From: Ypsolopha sequella | Lineage: Eukaryota > Arthropoda > Insecta > Lepidoptera > Ypsolophidae | Assembly: GCA_934047225.1 (NCBI GenBank) | Contig: OW203992.1 | Span: forward strand, 3,275,501 to 3,339,500 | Length of the DNA stretch: 64,000 bases | Direction: 5' to 3' | Part shown: positions 54,216 to 63,871 of the stretch, one piece after another | Position numbering within the stretch: position 1 is the first letter of the stretch | Layout: each line of letters opens with the position of its first letter | Position numbers and translations under genes: made by a program | The notes under the pieces: generated by a model | The model's input: only the letters and a program-made list of their open reading frames with translations | What the model was told of the DNA's origin: nothing | Database searches by the model: none

Positions 54216-55068
54216 TTTAGGGTTCCGTAGTACCTAAAAGCCAAAGGTACAAAAGGTACCTTTACGGTGAGACTCCGTTGTCCGTCCGTCCGTCCGTCCG
54301 TTCATCCGTATGTCACAGCCTCATAACTTTAGCACCGTTAAAGATAAAGACATGAAATTTGGCACAAAAGTAGCATTATTTGCCCACATTGTGTAAAAAA
54401 AATATGAAAATTTTTAAATTGTTCAAAATATTTCCAAAACAAAAGTGAGAAAAATAAAAAATATTATCCTAAAAATACCATATGGGTATCAAATTGTAGA
54501 TATAAAACAGCTGACTGTAAATATATATACTTTTAATATATTTACTGGCACTGATTACGAGAAATCTTTAAAAAAACCACAAAAATATGTATGTCCCCCC
54601 CTTATCTCCGAAACTGGTAAACTGAAATATATGAAAAAAAAATGTTAATTATAGATCATAGCTGGCCAGGAAAACTATAGCAATTAAAAAAAAAATGAGC
54701 ACAAATGAAAATTATAAAAAAAGAAGTACAAATATTTTATGAAAATACAATATGAAAATCAAAATTATTATATAAAACGCTGATTGTAAAAATATAGTTT
54801 GGCTATATTTAATTGCATCTATTTCGAGAAAACCTTGAAAAACCATAAAAAATGTATTCCCCCCCACCCCCAAAACTTAATCCCCAAAACTGGTGGACCG
54901 AAAAATTCGAAAAAAATCATGGTAATAATATATGTGTTTACGTAAAGATTTCAGGAAAAATAAAGTGGTTGAGAAATTCACGAAAAAAAAATACAAAATT
55001 AAATTTATCATCCACAATACGAAACCCTAGGAACGCGAGTCTGACTCGCACTTGGCCGGTTTTTTTTT
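54216..55068 (-). repeat. Long relative of the GGCCAAG family
   Basis: On the minus strand it begins AACCGGCCAAGTGCGAGTCA and ends CGGAACCCTAAAAA as the shorter copies do. In between is a different 750-base interior with TTTGTGCCAAATTTCATG and a GGACGGACGGACGGACGG run (54280-54300). Shared ends with different interiors suggest a family of elements with common termini. Confidence 0.75.
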
Positions 55069-55269
55069 ATCTTCAATGTGCAATTTTGTCTGCTTTTTGA
55101 AATAAGTAGATCAATTTAGGTATGTTATTTCAATAATACAATATTATCGTGCTTTTAAAGCGATTTTATAAGTATTTTAGTATTTACAGGATGTGACGTA
55201 ACGTAATTTGCTCTAATATAGTATGGAATATATAGTATAGAAGTATAGTATAAAATATTAATAATAAAG

Positions 55270-55562
55270 TAGGCAGTAAAAAACTCGTGTCTGTATGTTA
55301 AATATTTTTGCGAAATTTTAATTGAAATGGGTTATTAGTATTGTATTGAACGAAGACCAAATTTTACAATTTTTGTATGGCCGTCTGTATGTATTTTCAG
55401 TTTTAGCTCGAAAACAACACAACGGATTTGGATGCGGTTTTCTTTATTAACATTGTAGTAAACCCTAGTCTACATATAGGGGTGTTGATAAAATAACCGT
55501 CAAGCCGAAAACTATCGATAATAGAAAGACACGCCAGCGAAGCTGCGAGCAAAAGATATTAG
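55270..55562 (+). mobile_element. Helitron-like repeat, decayed copy
   Basis: TTTGCGAAATTTTAATTGAA, TCGAAAACAACACAACGGAT, TTGGATGCGG and GCCAGCGAAGCTGCGAGCAA follow the order of the 24810-25175 element. The expected 3' CTAG is lost (ends AAAGATATTAG). Confidence 0.6.
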
Positions 55563-55897
55563 AAAATAAACTTTTATGATTGTGGATCATTGTTTTCAAA
55601 CATGAAAAATGAAAATGATAAAACGTTTATTTGTCTCATAAAAGAAAAACTAAAAGTAATTAATAACACAGTATCACTACACTCGATACTAGAATACTCT
55701 GTGTAGTAGAGAGTAGTTTCTCGCAAATGTTCTTTAAAAAACAATCAATATAATAACAAACGCATGCATTTAAAAATGAAAGATAATAACAATAATTATA
55801 ATTTTTGATATAGATAATCAATGAAAACATTTTATTTAACACCTCCAATAATAATAACAAAAAATAATAACAAATAGTACCTAGCAGGCTGGCAGCG

Positions 55898-56242
55898 TTA
55901 CCTCGTTGTATGGCCAGAACTGATTCTCTGGCCGAGGTAAGTCCCAGCCCGAGGGTCCCCGGAGGCATCGACCAGGCCTTTTGATAGATCTTTATATAAA
56001 GAATGTGCACTCGGTCCCCACGGTCCGAGTGTCTCAACGCCGAAGGGCGCAAACATGTAGTCCGTACTCAGGGCTACATATCTGCGCCGCTTCTTTTTTT
56101 CAGCTCCTTCCGCTGCGGCCCCCGCCTTGGAGCAGGTCATTGATAAGTAGGATGAGGCTAGTGTATCAACACAAGTCACATCCCACACCAACGACCTGCC
56201 ACATTTCCACGGCATCAATGTTATTGCGTCGGGCCTCTTCCC
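55898..56242 (-). pseudogene. REL-type LINE C-terminal fragment, frameshifted
   Basis: The minus frame begins within GKRPD, continues MPWKCGRSLVWDVTCVDTLA, AEKKKRRRYVALSTDYMFAP and FGVETLGPWGPSAHSLYKDL, and breaks after GQRIS because of one extra T. This produces a premature end. Against the copy at 61834 I count about nine substitutions and this single insertion in roughly 345 bases. The RPD...WDxT...AExxK...RY layout is like PD-(D/E)XK REL endonucleases; this is my inference. The 3' end after LGT is replaced by unrelated AT-rich DNA, so it also lost its tail. The endonuclease-like part alone could not support transposition. Confidence 0.7.
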
Positions 56243-57262
56243 GTGATATTTACTTATTTTCTAATGCAGATTTTGTATCAGTTCAACGACGATACTCTTA
56301 GATATGAGAAAAATAACAAAAAACTTGACAAGACTTTCTAAATTTCAAAATTTGAGAATTCAGTAAAGAAATCAACGACAAAGAAAGACAGATGAAACAG
56401 GCTGAATACCTGTAGCGAATGCTACAATATCCTCAAACGACACAAAAAAAATTAAACTAGCTTAAAGGAAATTAACTTCCAGAAGGATAAACAAACGAAT
56501 GTACCCCTAAACTAATCGAAAGGCCTTTAAACAAAAAAGGACTAGATTAAGTAAAAACAAGATAAGGGTGCGATAAGAAAATCCTCGAGCGAACAAAGCG
56601 GTCAATAGAAAACCTAAAACTAATATAATCTAACATTAACTTAGACTAACTACTAGAAGAACCGTCAAAGATAAATATACCAGTCGGATGATTATAAAAT
56701 ACCAAAAATCAATGTAATATTAATCTAACTATATTAATTACATTACAATTGAATTAATTAAGCCCGAATTCCTTGAAACAAAAATAGGAACAACACTAGT
56801 GTTATACCAGTTCCTAACCTAAAACATAGAATAATATTCATTTAACAAAATAATGATGAAAAAATGGAAGCTATTTGCAATTAAATTACAATGGAACAGA
56901 CAACCAAATAAACATCGAGCTTAAAATCAATAACTAAGCGACGCCTACAAAACATGAAAGACGTTATACGTGAAATTCGCAAAAAAAGGCACAAAAAAAA
57001 TTCTTCGGCTGAGTCAATGAAGAATCAAAGAAACGCGGCTCGAGCCGCAAAAAAAAAAGGTTGAGGCTAGATAGAAAAGATTGCCGTTAGAATAGTGGCT
57101 TTAACTCGTAACAAGCAATTAGCAAAGGTTCGTAGCGAATAAGCAGTAAATGACTACGTCGTAAAGGGGTTACGTCGGACCTCTACGAGAACACCTGGGT
57201 TAGGGAGATTCGAAAACGATCCGATACCGACACGGTCTCATATGAAAATATTAATTGTAGGA
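56243..57262. other. No intact gene; probably the non-coding flank of the gypsy relic
   Basis: The DNA is A-rich on the plus strand, with a GC-richer end at 57040-57240. Because it lies directly 3' of the integrase on the minus strand it may include the rest of the element and a decayed LTR. I cannot identify LTR ends with TG...CA and a matching partner. Confidence 0.4.
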
Positions 57263-58071
57263 TCATTTTAAAATATCTTTAATATGATAAATACCAACCT
57301 GAGCTGAATAAAAATCCTCCAACTCATATACTTGAGGAGAAATTACCCTTCGAACACGTGTCTTAGTAAAGCGAGGAGCCAACTTGTTAGTAAAGTAATC
57401 AATACCGGAAGAGCGCGAAAAATTTCGTCTCCACACAATGTCTCCTACGTTGAGCGAAACGGAAATTCTATTTTTATTATATAATCTCGAATTGCGGAGA
57501 AAAGATAGGGACAAGTTATCAGCGACTTTTGCATAAATATCACCTAAAGATCTTAGATTCGAAGCATGCGACGCCCGACTCTCTGCTATATCACCGCATC
57601 GAGTCTGACTCTGAACATGTGTTGTATCGATAATTAGATCTCTCTTGAACATAAGGAAATTTGGCGAAAAAGAAGTTGCGAGATGATACATGAGTTTAGA
57701 TAGAGTTAAACTTTTGGTAATATGCGAGCCCATTGTCGGTGGTTGTCGCCGACTAACATGCTTAAACATGTAACAACGCTCTGATTATATCGTTCGACAG
57801 TATTGGCTCGAGGAGAGTAATATGGGGTAAAGAAGGGTTGACAATTAAATTTAGTCAAAAAATCGTCAAAACGGGAACTTCTAAAAACGGTTGCGTTCTC
57901 GCACAGAATGGAATGGGGAATTCCAAAATTTAAAAAAATTTGATTCTCCAAAAGATCGCAAATAGATTTAGCGTCCACCTTTTTTAGACAAAATAGCCAC
58001 ACGTACTTGGAAAAAACGTCTACAACTGTTAGTATATATAATGCGAGTCGTTCTGCGACCGCCATACTCAA
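57263..58071 (-). pseudogene. Ty3/gypsy-type integrase relic, frameshifted
   Basis: The first frame (58071 to 57706) is an integrase core: LTVVDVFSKYVWLF holds the first Asp (residue 18), then SILCENATVF and TPYYSPRANTVERYNQSVV. The final Glu is residue 93, about 35 residues after the ENA site. At the second acidic position Glu-58 stands where Asp is expected (DN(A/G)), so the triad looks altered. A frame change near 57720-57770 leads to the second frame (57769 to 57263). That frame carries a SPNFLMF block and a GPY/F-like C-terminal module (KLAPRF...SPQVYELEDF...VGIYHIKDIL). The N-terminal zinc finger, RT, RNase H, protease and gag are absent, and no LTR is visible. It is a dead 5'-truncated fragment of an endogenous retroelement. 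Confidence 0.88.
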
Positions 58072-58666
58072 CCTTCTTGGTAATTTTTTATCACAACCCT
58101 TTCCGGGTTATAAGAGCACAGTTAGTGTTTTAGTGTACAAGTCAATATTTTTTTTATGTGCTGTTAGTATTTTTGATGGAACACTTTTTTGTATTTTTTG
58201 TTATGCGTTTAAATACATGCCCTATTTATTTAACTAATATTCTTTTATTTCTTCTGTCTTTTAACCACCTACATACCCAGCTACAATTTTAAGTACCATT
58301 TTGCAATAGTTTACTAGTTTGATAATGTAAATGGTTCTTTTAAACCCTCGCACACGACTTCCTGCTCTACCAGTTTAAACTAAGCTTAATGTAAAAATAC
58401 CAATATATTCTAATTCCGAACATATCTGGAGATCTAAAGCAAGAAGCCAGGGGGAGAGGAGAAGTATTCAGAGGGAGGAAAGGGGGAGGCTACAAGCAGC
58501 AAAAGTTCACGTCAGCCTTATCTCATCTGTTTGACGGATTCATCCAGACAACGCGTATATTCATATTTTGGTGTAGACAAAGGAATCTCTTAGATACCGA
58601 CAATTTTATTCCTGCACTGAGATAGCGGGATGGATCCGATAATTCTGAATTCATACTCGTATATAT
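58072..58666. other. No gene seen
   Basis: DNA after the break in the gypsy relic. A purine-rich stretch at 58440-58500 (GGGGGAGAGGAGAAG) stands out; otherwise nothing is recognised. Confidence 0.4.
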
Positions 58667-59093
58667 GTTACTGTAAAAGCCCGAACTGCGGTAAATCTTA
58701 GGATTTACCGGTAAATCTCACCGGTAAAACTACAAATTGTTCTATAATAATAATCAATTTCTGACTTTTACTGGCATTCCGTCGGTAAATCTTAGGTTTT
58801 ACCACATATACCGGTAAATGTTAGTTTTCAGTGTAAAACAATGCAGTTAATATTTAGAAACTATTTATTCAACGGGGGCGGGGTTCGAGCGAGACACGAA
58901 TTGACACGCCTATTATTATATTTTAATCTTTAATTAAAATAAAATTGATTAATAAAATTGACTGAATGCTGGTAAAAGTCAAGAATTGATGATTAATATA
59001 TATGAATTCGGACTTTTACCGGTGAGACTTGGTAAATCTTAGGATTCACCAGTAAATCCTAGGATTTACCGCAGTTCGGGCTTTTAAAGTAAC
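58667..59093. mobile_element. MITE with GGTAAATC subterminal repeats
   Basis: The ends GTTACTGTAAAAGCCCGAAC and the mirrored GTTCGGGCTTTTAAAGTAAC are inverted. GGTAAATC / GATTTACC units occur in both subterminal regions (58691-58735 and 59028-59070) and again near 58785. Such arrays often bind a transposase. No coding frame. Confidence 0.82.
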
Positions 59094-59514
59094 AATACAA
59101 TCTAGCTCACACAGTTGCGTTGCTTACACTTGATTCAGTTTTAGTACGGTAGTCAACAAGGTTACTTGTTGTAATTATCAAGTCAATAAATAAAATAGAA
59201 TATAATAATAATAATTAATTCTTTATTGACACAAATTATTACAAATAAGTTGAACAAAAATATTAGAGATCAGCAGAACTATTAATAAGATTACTACACA
59301 AGACAAGTAGTTGCTCTGACACCTAAGGTAAGAGAGTATCTTGAGATTTAGGTGTCAGCACCCTCCCTATGGTTGACCTTAGCTTATGAACAACAATGTA
59401 GACTTTAAAAGAGTTTTAAAGTGCTCAACATTAAATTCATACAAGAATAGATAATATTTACATATTATATTAAAACTAATTTTTAAAAACCTTTGTACTT
59501 TTCAGCTGAGCTTT
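59094..59514. other. No gene seen; possible retroelement tail
   Basis: Around 59200-59260 a TCTTTATTGACACAAATTAT string on the plus strand mirrors LINE-type AATAAAGA ends on the minus strand, followed by a block to 59390. The family is not recognised. Confidence 0.35.
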
Positions 59515-59822
59515 ATTCAAAATTCAAAAAGTTTATTTTGCAAAGTATGTATATATAATACACGTTTCACAAGTCAAATTTTAATCTTATAAAAATATAC
59601 GTAATAAAATAATAAATGTACATGAACTAGATTAAATGTTTATTTAATTTATGTAGCAATATATATACGATTAAAATTATAGGTAAAATATTATTATACA
59701 AGGTGAAATCCAATCAACCGCCCGAACCCATACCGGAGACCCGGCCAGGGACCAGGAAAAAAGTTCAATGATCACCAACCGAGCCCCCAGCACGAATCCA
59801 GGCGGCCGACCAAATCCCATCC
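59515..59822 (-). mobile_element. Retroelement 3' tail family, copy
   Basis: A nearly full copy in minus orientation, with CAAAATAAACTTTTTGAATT at its 3' end and ATTTGGTCGGCCGCCTGGAT at the other. It is closely similar to 43339-43649. Confidence 0.85.
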
Positions 59823-60744
59823 TATAGACTATATAGTAATAGGTTACATATATATATACATGCCTACCTATTACCACTAGGTATTAAGGTGGATAAGTGA
59901 AATTGCCGTTACCCCGACGAATAATAGCCCCAAATTTGGTGTGAATGTACCTTAGGGTGTACTGATAGCCCAGGATTCCACGAGCTGTCTTAAAACATTT
60001 TTTTCTCTTTATATGTTTTTTCTTTCTTAGTTTTCTTAAATTTGTAATTGAAAATTACACATCTAAACACAAATTCCCATAGCTTAATTTCAAATATATA
60101 TTTTTTTCAATTTTTATTTGCAGTACATGCGCCATTTAAGGACATTGTTTTCATTATTTTGGTGTATAAATTAATCATTATTTTATTATATTTTTTTTAA
60201 AGAATAGTCGGTTATGACGTCACTTAAGAATACCAGACATTAAACTGATTGTGATGTGTGATTGCTTATAAAAAAGTGGTCTGTCTCTGTCGGTCTACTC
60301 ATCTGTCATCCATCTGCCAAATCAGTCGGCAGCAAATTTTTATTAATTTATCTTGATAGCAAAGGACACAATTTCTAAACAGCTATTTCTCTAATGACGT
60401 CACACGAAGGCAAATGGAAGTTGCAGCTTTTTCGTAAAAATATTCATTATCATGAGGTTTTTTAGACCAAAAGTTCGTAAATATGGCTTATCAAACCTAA
60501 ATCTCGAAATGGTTTTCGAACTAACACACCTGAACATAATTGAATCTAAGCGAATTGCTATTTAAAGGCGTCAAAGGTAAATCAACTTAAACTACTTCAC
60601 TGCAAGTATTTTTACATATGTATGTACTCGTACGTGTAGGTTTTTAAGTAAAAATACCTTCAAATTAGGTCAACTGCTCTTTAAAATGCAAATAGTTATG
60701 CTGATGTAACTAAAAATACTTCTTCACGTGCACTAGCAATCATA
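59823..60744. other. No gene seen; two CRE octamers
   Basis: TGACGTCA occurs at 60215-60222 and 60395-60402, 180 bases apart. The remainder is AT-rich without a recognised repeat or frame. Confidence 0.4.
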
Positions 60745-60970
60745 CCCCCGGTTTCTGAAAGGCCAATCAATGTTAACAGTAGATTAAAAAATAATTATCT
60801 GCGGATTAAGCCAGAAAAAGTGGGAATTACATTGAAATCAAAAATTAACTAAGTTAATTATTGATTCATCATTATTCAGACTTCATAATATGCTTTATTT
60901 TCACCGTTATTTGCGCTTAAAGTTTTTTTAAGCTACTGTTAACTTTGATTGGCCTTTCAGAAACCGGGGG
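60745..60970. mobile_element. MITE with CCCCGGTTTCTGAAAGG ends
   Basis: Inverted ends of about 37 bases: CCCCCGGTTTCTGAAAGGCC on the left and GGCCTTTCAGAAACCGGGGG on the right, continuing through AATCAA.GTTAACAGTA. TA occurs next to both ends. Single copy here. The high arm identity suggests a young insertion. Confidence 0.85.
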
Positions 60971-61082
60971 ATAGTCTACTTTCGTAGAAGAAAAAAATAA
61001 ATATAGGTAAGTACATGAAAAAAATCCAAGTAAACTTCCTCACTATACGGGTAACTCTACGTTCCAAGATCTCAGCTCCCGT

Positions 61083-61260
61083 GATAAGGCGGCGCTATTT
61101 AATCACAGATAGCATCGGGCGGGCGGGAGTCTGTTATCAGTCCCCGCGTTATCAGCCGCCCGCCCCCGCTATCGCGCGCACCCCCGTATAAATTGAGGCG
61201 AGATGTTATCAGGTCTCAGCTTTCAAGGACGCTGTGTTTTCAGTTGTCAGTTCGTACGAG
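61083..61260 (+). promoter_or_regulatory. TATA/Initiator core promoter with GATA-type sites
   Basis: TATAAAT at 61187-61193 is followed 31 bases later by TCTCAGC, fitting an arthropod Initiator with +1 at A61218. The 130 bases upstream are GC-rich and unrelated to any repeat here. They hold TGATAAG (61082-61088), AGATAGC (61108-61114) and TTATCAG twice (61134-61140, 61149-61155), plus TTATCAG at 61206 next to the start. Dense GATA-type sites are known from gut, fat-body and blood-cell genes of insects. The transcript would run right, but I find no convincing coding exon or splice donor before the repeat at 61834. The exon may be non-coding, or the gene may be broken by the insertions. Confidence 0.5.
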
Positions 61261-61833
61261 ATATTACCTACTTACGTAATAATGTGATGGATGAATATAG
61301 AGGGAAATACGTTTTTTGTTATTATAGTGGGTATATACAGTGTGGGAAAAAATGTCGTGGCCGTATCGTAGAATTGATCAGTCTGTCTCTATCCCACCCA
61401 CATGCACCTCATGCCTCACTCTCACTCCAAAGTTTAGATTTTAAGAAAGTCGTTCTGCTTTTTTTTTTTTCTCTTCGTCATCTTATAAAATATTATCTGT
61501 CATCCTGTATTATTATTATCATGTTTATTTCAACTGATGCTACTTTTATGGTTTTTATCATTTATATTATAATATGTGTCTCGTTGGTATATATTTATAA
61601 ACATATATAAAAGAAAGCTGACAAAGGCAATATAAATTTATTTAATTGACAATTTTTTTGATTTGATCGGGCATATCATGAAATCTATTAAAACGAAAAG
61701 AGGTCGTCTCACTCCGCTCCACTTCGCTTCTGTTTCCGAATTTATGATCACAAGCAACTTAACGTGCACTTCACCGCTTCGCTCGTTGTTGCACTTATTT
61801 TTGACTTTTGTTCAAAGACTATATATAAAATAA
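61261..61833. other. Possible transcribed leader; no coding exon proven
   Basis: Downstream of the promoter a 135-codon plus frame (61203-61610) includes long hydrophobic, AT-driven runs and starts within the presumed 5' leader. I do not regard it as a real protein. A shorter ATG at 61289 opens in the same frame. CTCACTCCGCTCCACTTCGC at 61708 onward is a local CT-rich stretch. Confidence 0.35.
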
Positions 61834-62253
61834 GACGACGGGAAGAGGCCCGACGGAATGACATTGATGCCGTGGAAATGTGGCAGGTCTTTGGTGTGGG
61901 ATGCGACTTGTGTTGATACACTAGCCTCATCCTACTTATCAATGACCTGCTCCAAGGCGGGCGCCGCGGCGGAAGGAGCTGAAAAAAAGAAGCGGCGCAG
62001 ATATGTAGCCCTGAGTACGGACTACATGTTTGCGCCCTTCGGCGTTGAGACACTCGGACCGTGGGGACCGAGTGCACACTCTTTATATAAAGATTTATCA
62101 AAACGCCTGGTCGATGCCTCCGGGGACCCTCGGGCTGGGACTTACCTCGGCCAGAGAATCAGTCTGGCCATACAACGAGGTAACGCTGCCAGCCTGCTAG
62201 GTACTCCCCCGCACGACGGCAGCGACCTTGATAGAACTTTTTATTTAGTTTAA
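61834..62253 (+). pseudogene. REL-type LINE C-terminal fragment, longest frame
   Basis: An uninterrupted frame of 139 codons after a TAA. It begins DDGKRPDGMTLMPWKCGRSL, continues VWDATCVDT, then AEKKKRRRYVALS, FGVETLGPWGPSAHSLY and RLVDASGDPRAGTYLGQRIS, and ends QRGNAASLLGT with a final FYLV. RPDG, WDxT and AExxK...RY stand in the order expected for a PD-(D/E)XK nuclease core, like the REL endonuclease of R2/R4-type LINEs. This assignment is inferred. The RT domain that should precede it is missing, so it is a 5'-truncated copy. The tail is T-rich with AATAAAATAAGG at 62321-62332. The inverted sister at 55898 begins within eight codons of the same place. Confidence 0.72.
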
Positions 62254-62697
62254 TTTAAAATATTATTTAGTTTTAATTTTATTATTTTTTATTGTTATGT
62301 ATTTGATTTGTTGTGTGATAAATAAAATAAGGTTTTTTTGAATTTTTGGAGATAAATAAGACAATCACTGAAGTTCGATAGTGAAAATATTCTTTGTTAA
62401 TATTTTTTTAAGGAATTATTCATGCTCTTTTCGATTTAAATTTATGTTAATAAACACTTACCACCGTATAATCAGGAGCTTGGCATCAAGCGGAAGAAAA
62501 AACTTACCTGCAAGAAAAATATCAAGTTTAAAAACACAATAAATTTCACACAAATACATGTTGCACCAACCGGCGACCCCGAGGTGACCTATTTGTTCAA
62601 TATTTACTTAGATTTTTGTAGAGTTTTTAAAAAACTTTATTTTCAGAACTAAGAATACCACGTAGTTAAACGTGACGTCAAAAGTTAAGAATAACTA
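62254..62697. other. LINE tail and unique DNA
   Basis: 62254-62345 is the T-rich 3' UTR of the REL-type LINE copy. The rest has no recognised feature except TGACGTCA at 62673-62680. Confidence 0.45.
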
Positions 62698-63236
62698 CAC
62701 TGGTGGACATAAAAATCGACTCGAGCATTGTTGTTCTACATTTAAGGAAATAACCCAATCATACAAACATAAACATATGAAATATATAACATATCATTTT
62801 AAAGGTATAGGTCTCCACCTTTGATTAAATGCATTTTTGTCTTAAAGTATTTGCTATACAGGCTGTAATTTTTTTTTAAGTGATGAATTAACAAATATTC
62901 AAATATTCAAATAGGGAAAAATTAAAAAAAAAAAACTTCTTTTACAAAATCATTCTATTATTCATTAATTAAGTTTAACATTAGTACTTCGTGTTACCCC
63001 TCTAGCCCTTATAACTGCTTGCAGCCGGTTCTTCATTGACCTAATAAGTTTTTTATTAATTAAATGAATTTCACGTCCTGTATAGCGAATACTTTTAAAC
63101 CAAAATGCATTTATTCAAAGGTGGAGGCCTATACCTTTAAAATGATATATATTTCATATGTTTATGTTTGTATGATTGGGTTATTCCCTTGAATGTAGGA
63201 CAACAATGCTTGAGTCGATTTTTATGTCCACCAGTG
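62698..63236. mobile_element. Tc1-like foldback element with TA target
   Basis: The ends CACTGGTGGACATAAAAATC and GATTTTTATGTCCACCAGTG are inverted and flanked by TA on each side. The arms extend about 170 bases, including CATACAAACATAAACATATG and TTTAAAGGTATAGGTCTCCA with mirrors. The interior keeps AGTACTTCGTGTTACCCCTC and GCTTGCAGCCGGTTCTTCAT. These resemble the non-coding inner ends of Tc1/mariner elements. No transposase frame, so it depends on one in trans. Confidence 0.85.
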
Positions 63237-63388
63237 TAGTTTATTCCGAAAAGGATCTGCGCACGCACAAAGAGGAACTGACTTTCAAATTATTCCATTC
63301 TCACTAAAATATATATTTTCAGACAAGGATGCAAAGAATAGAGACCGGCTACCAGCGAAACAGAAATGATCAGATAACTGTGAAAAAG
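63237..63388. other. No gene seen
   Basis: Short unique gap between two elements. Confidence 0.5.
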
Positions 63389-63684
63389 AAAAACCGGCCA
63401 AGTGCGAGTCGGACTCGCGCACGAAGGGTTCCGTACCATTATCTATAAAAACGGCAAAAAAAACATGTCTGTTGTATGGGAGCCCCCTTGAATATTTATT
63501 TTATTCTGTTTTTTAGTATTTGTTATTATAGCAACAACAGAAATACATCATCTGTGAAAATTTCAACTGACTAACTAACACGGGTTATAAGATACAGCCT
63601 GGTGACAGACGGACAGACGGACGGACAGCGGAGTCTTAGTAATAGGGTCCCGTTGGTTACCCTTTGGGTACGGAACTCTAAAAA
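63389..63684 (+). repeat. GGCCAAG-family lepidopteran repeat, full copy
   Basis: It runs from AAAACCGGCCAAGTGCGAGT to GGGTACGGAACTCTAAAAA, in the same orientation as 47052-47336, with a longer GGACAGACGGACGGACAG run. Confidence 0.88.
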
Positions 63685-63871
63685 GTACCTACTTAAATAA
63701 TGAATACCTTGTATCTATTTATGACATAATATAATGGCTGAGCCAGTGCCATCAGCCTCTGTGTCACGAATTGTTACATTTTAAGGATTTAATTATATAA
63801 AAAATCCAAGATTTTTTGTGTCTTATGTTAAGGGGCATTAAATAAAGTTTTTATCTATCTATCTATCTATG
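63685..63871 (+). mobile_element. Probable retroelement 3' end with (ATCT)n tail
   Basis: AATAAAG at 63841 followed by TTTTTATC and about four ATCT units marks a retroelement 3' end in plus orientation. The upstream 150 bases (GAGCCAGTGCCATCAGCC and onward) would be its 3' UTR. It mirrors the structure at 342-600. Confidence 0.5.

Noticed and set aside
61203..61610. 135-codon frame overlapping the candidate promoter
   Set aside because: It starts before the presumed transcription start and is dominated by AT-driven hydrophobic residues. It lacks a recognised domain.
61748..62101. 117-codon minus-strand frame, and its equivalent at 55981-56301 (+)
   Set aside because: Both are antisense frames of the REL-type LINE copies. 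Their similarity to each other reflects repeat homology, not a second gene.
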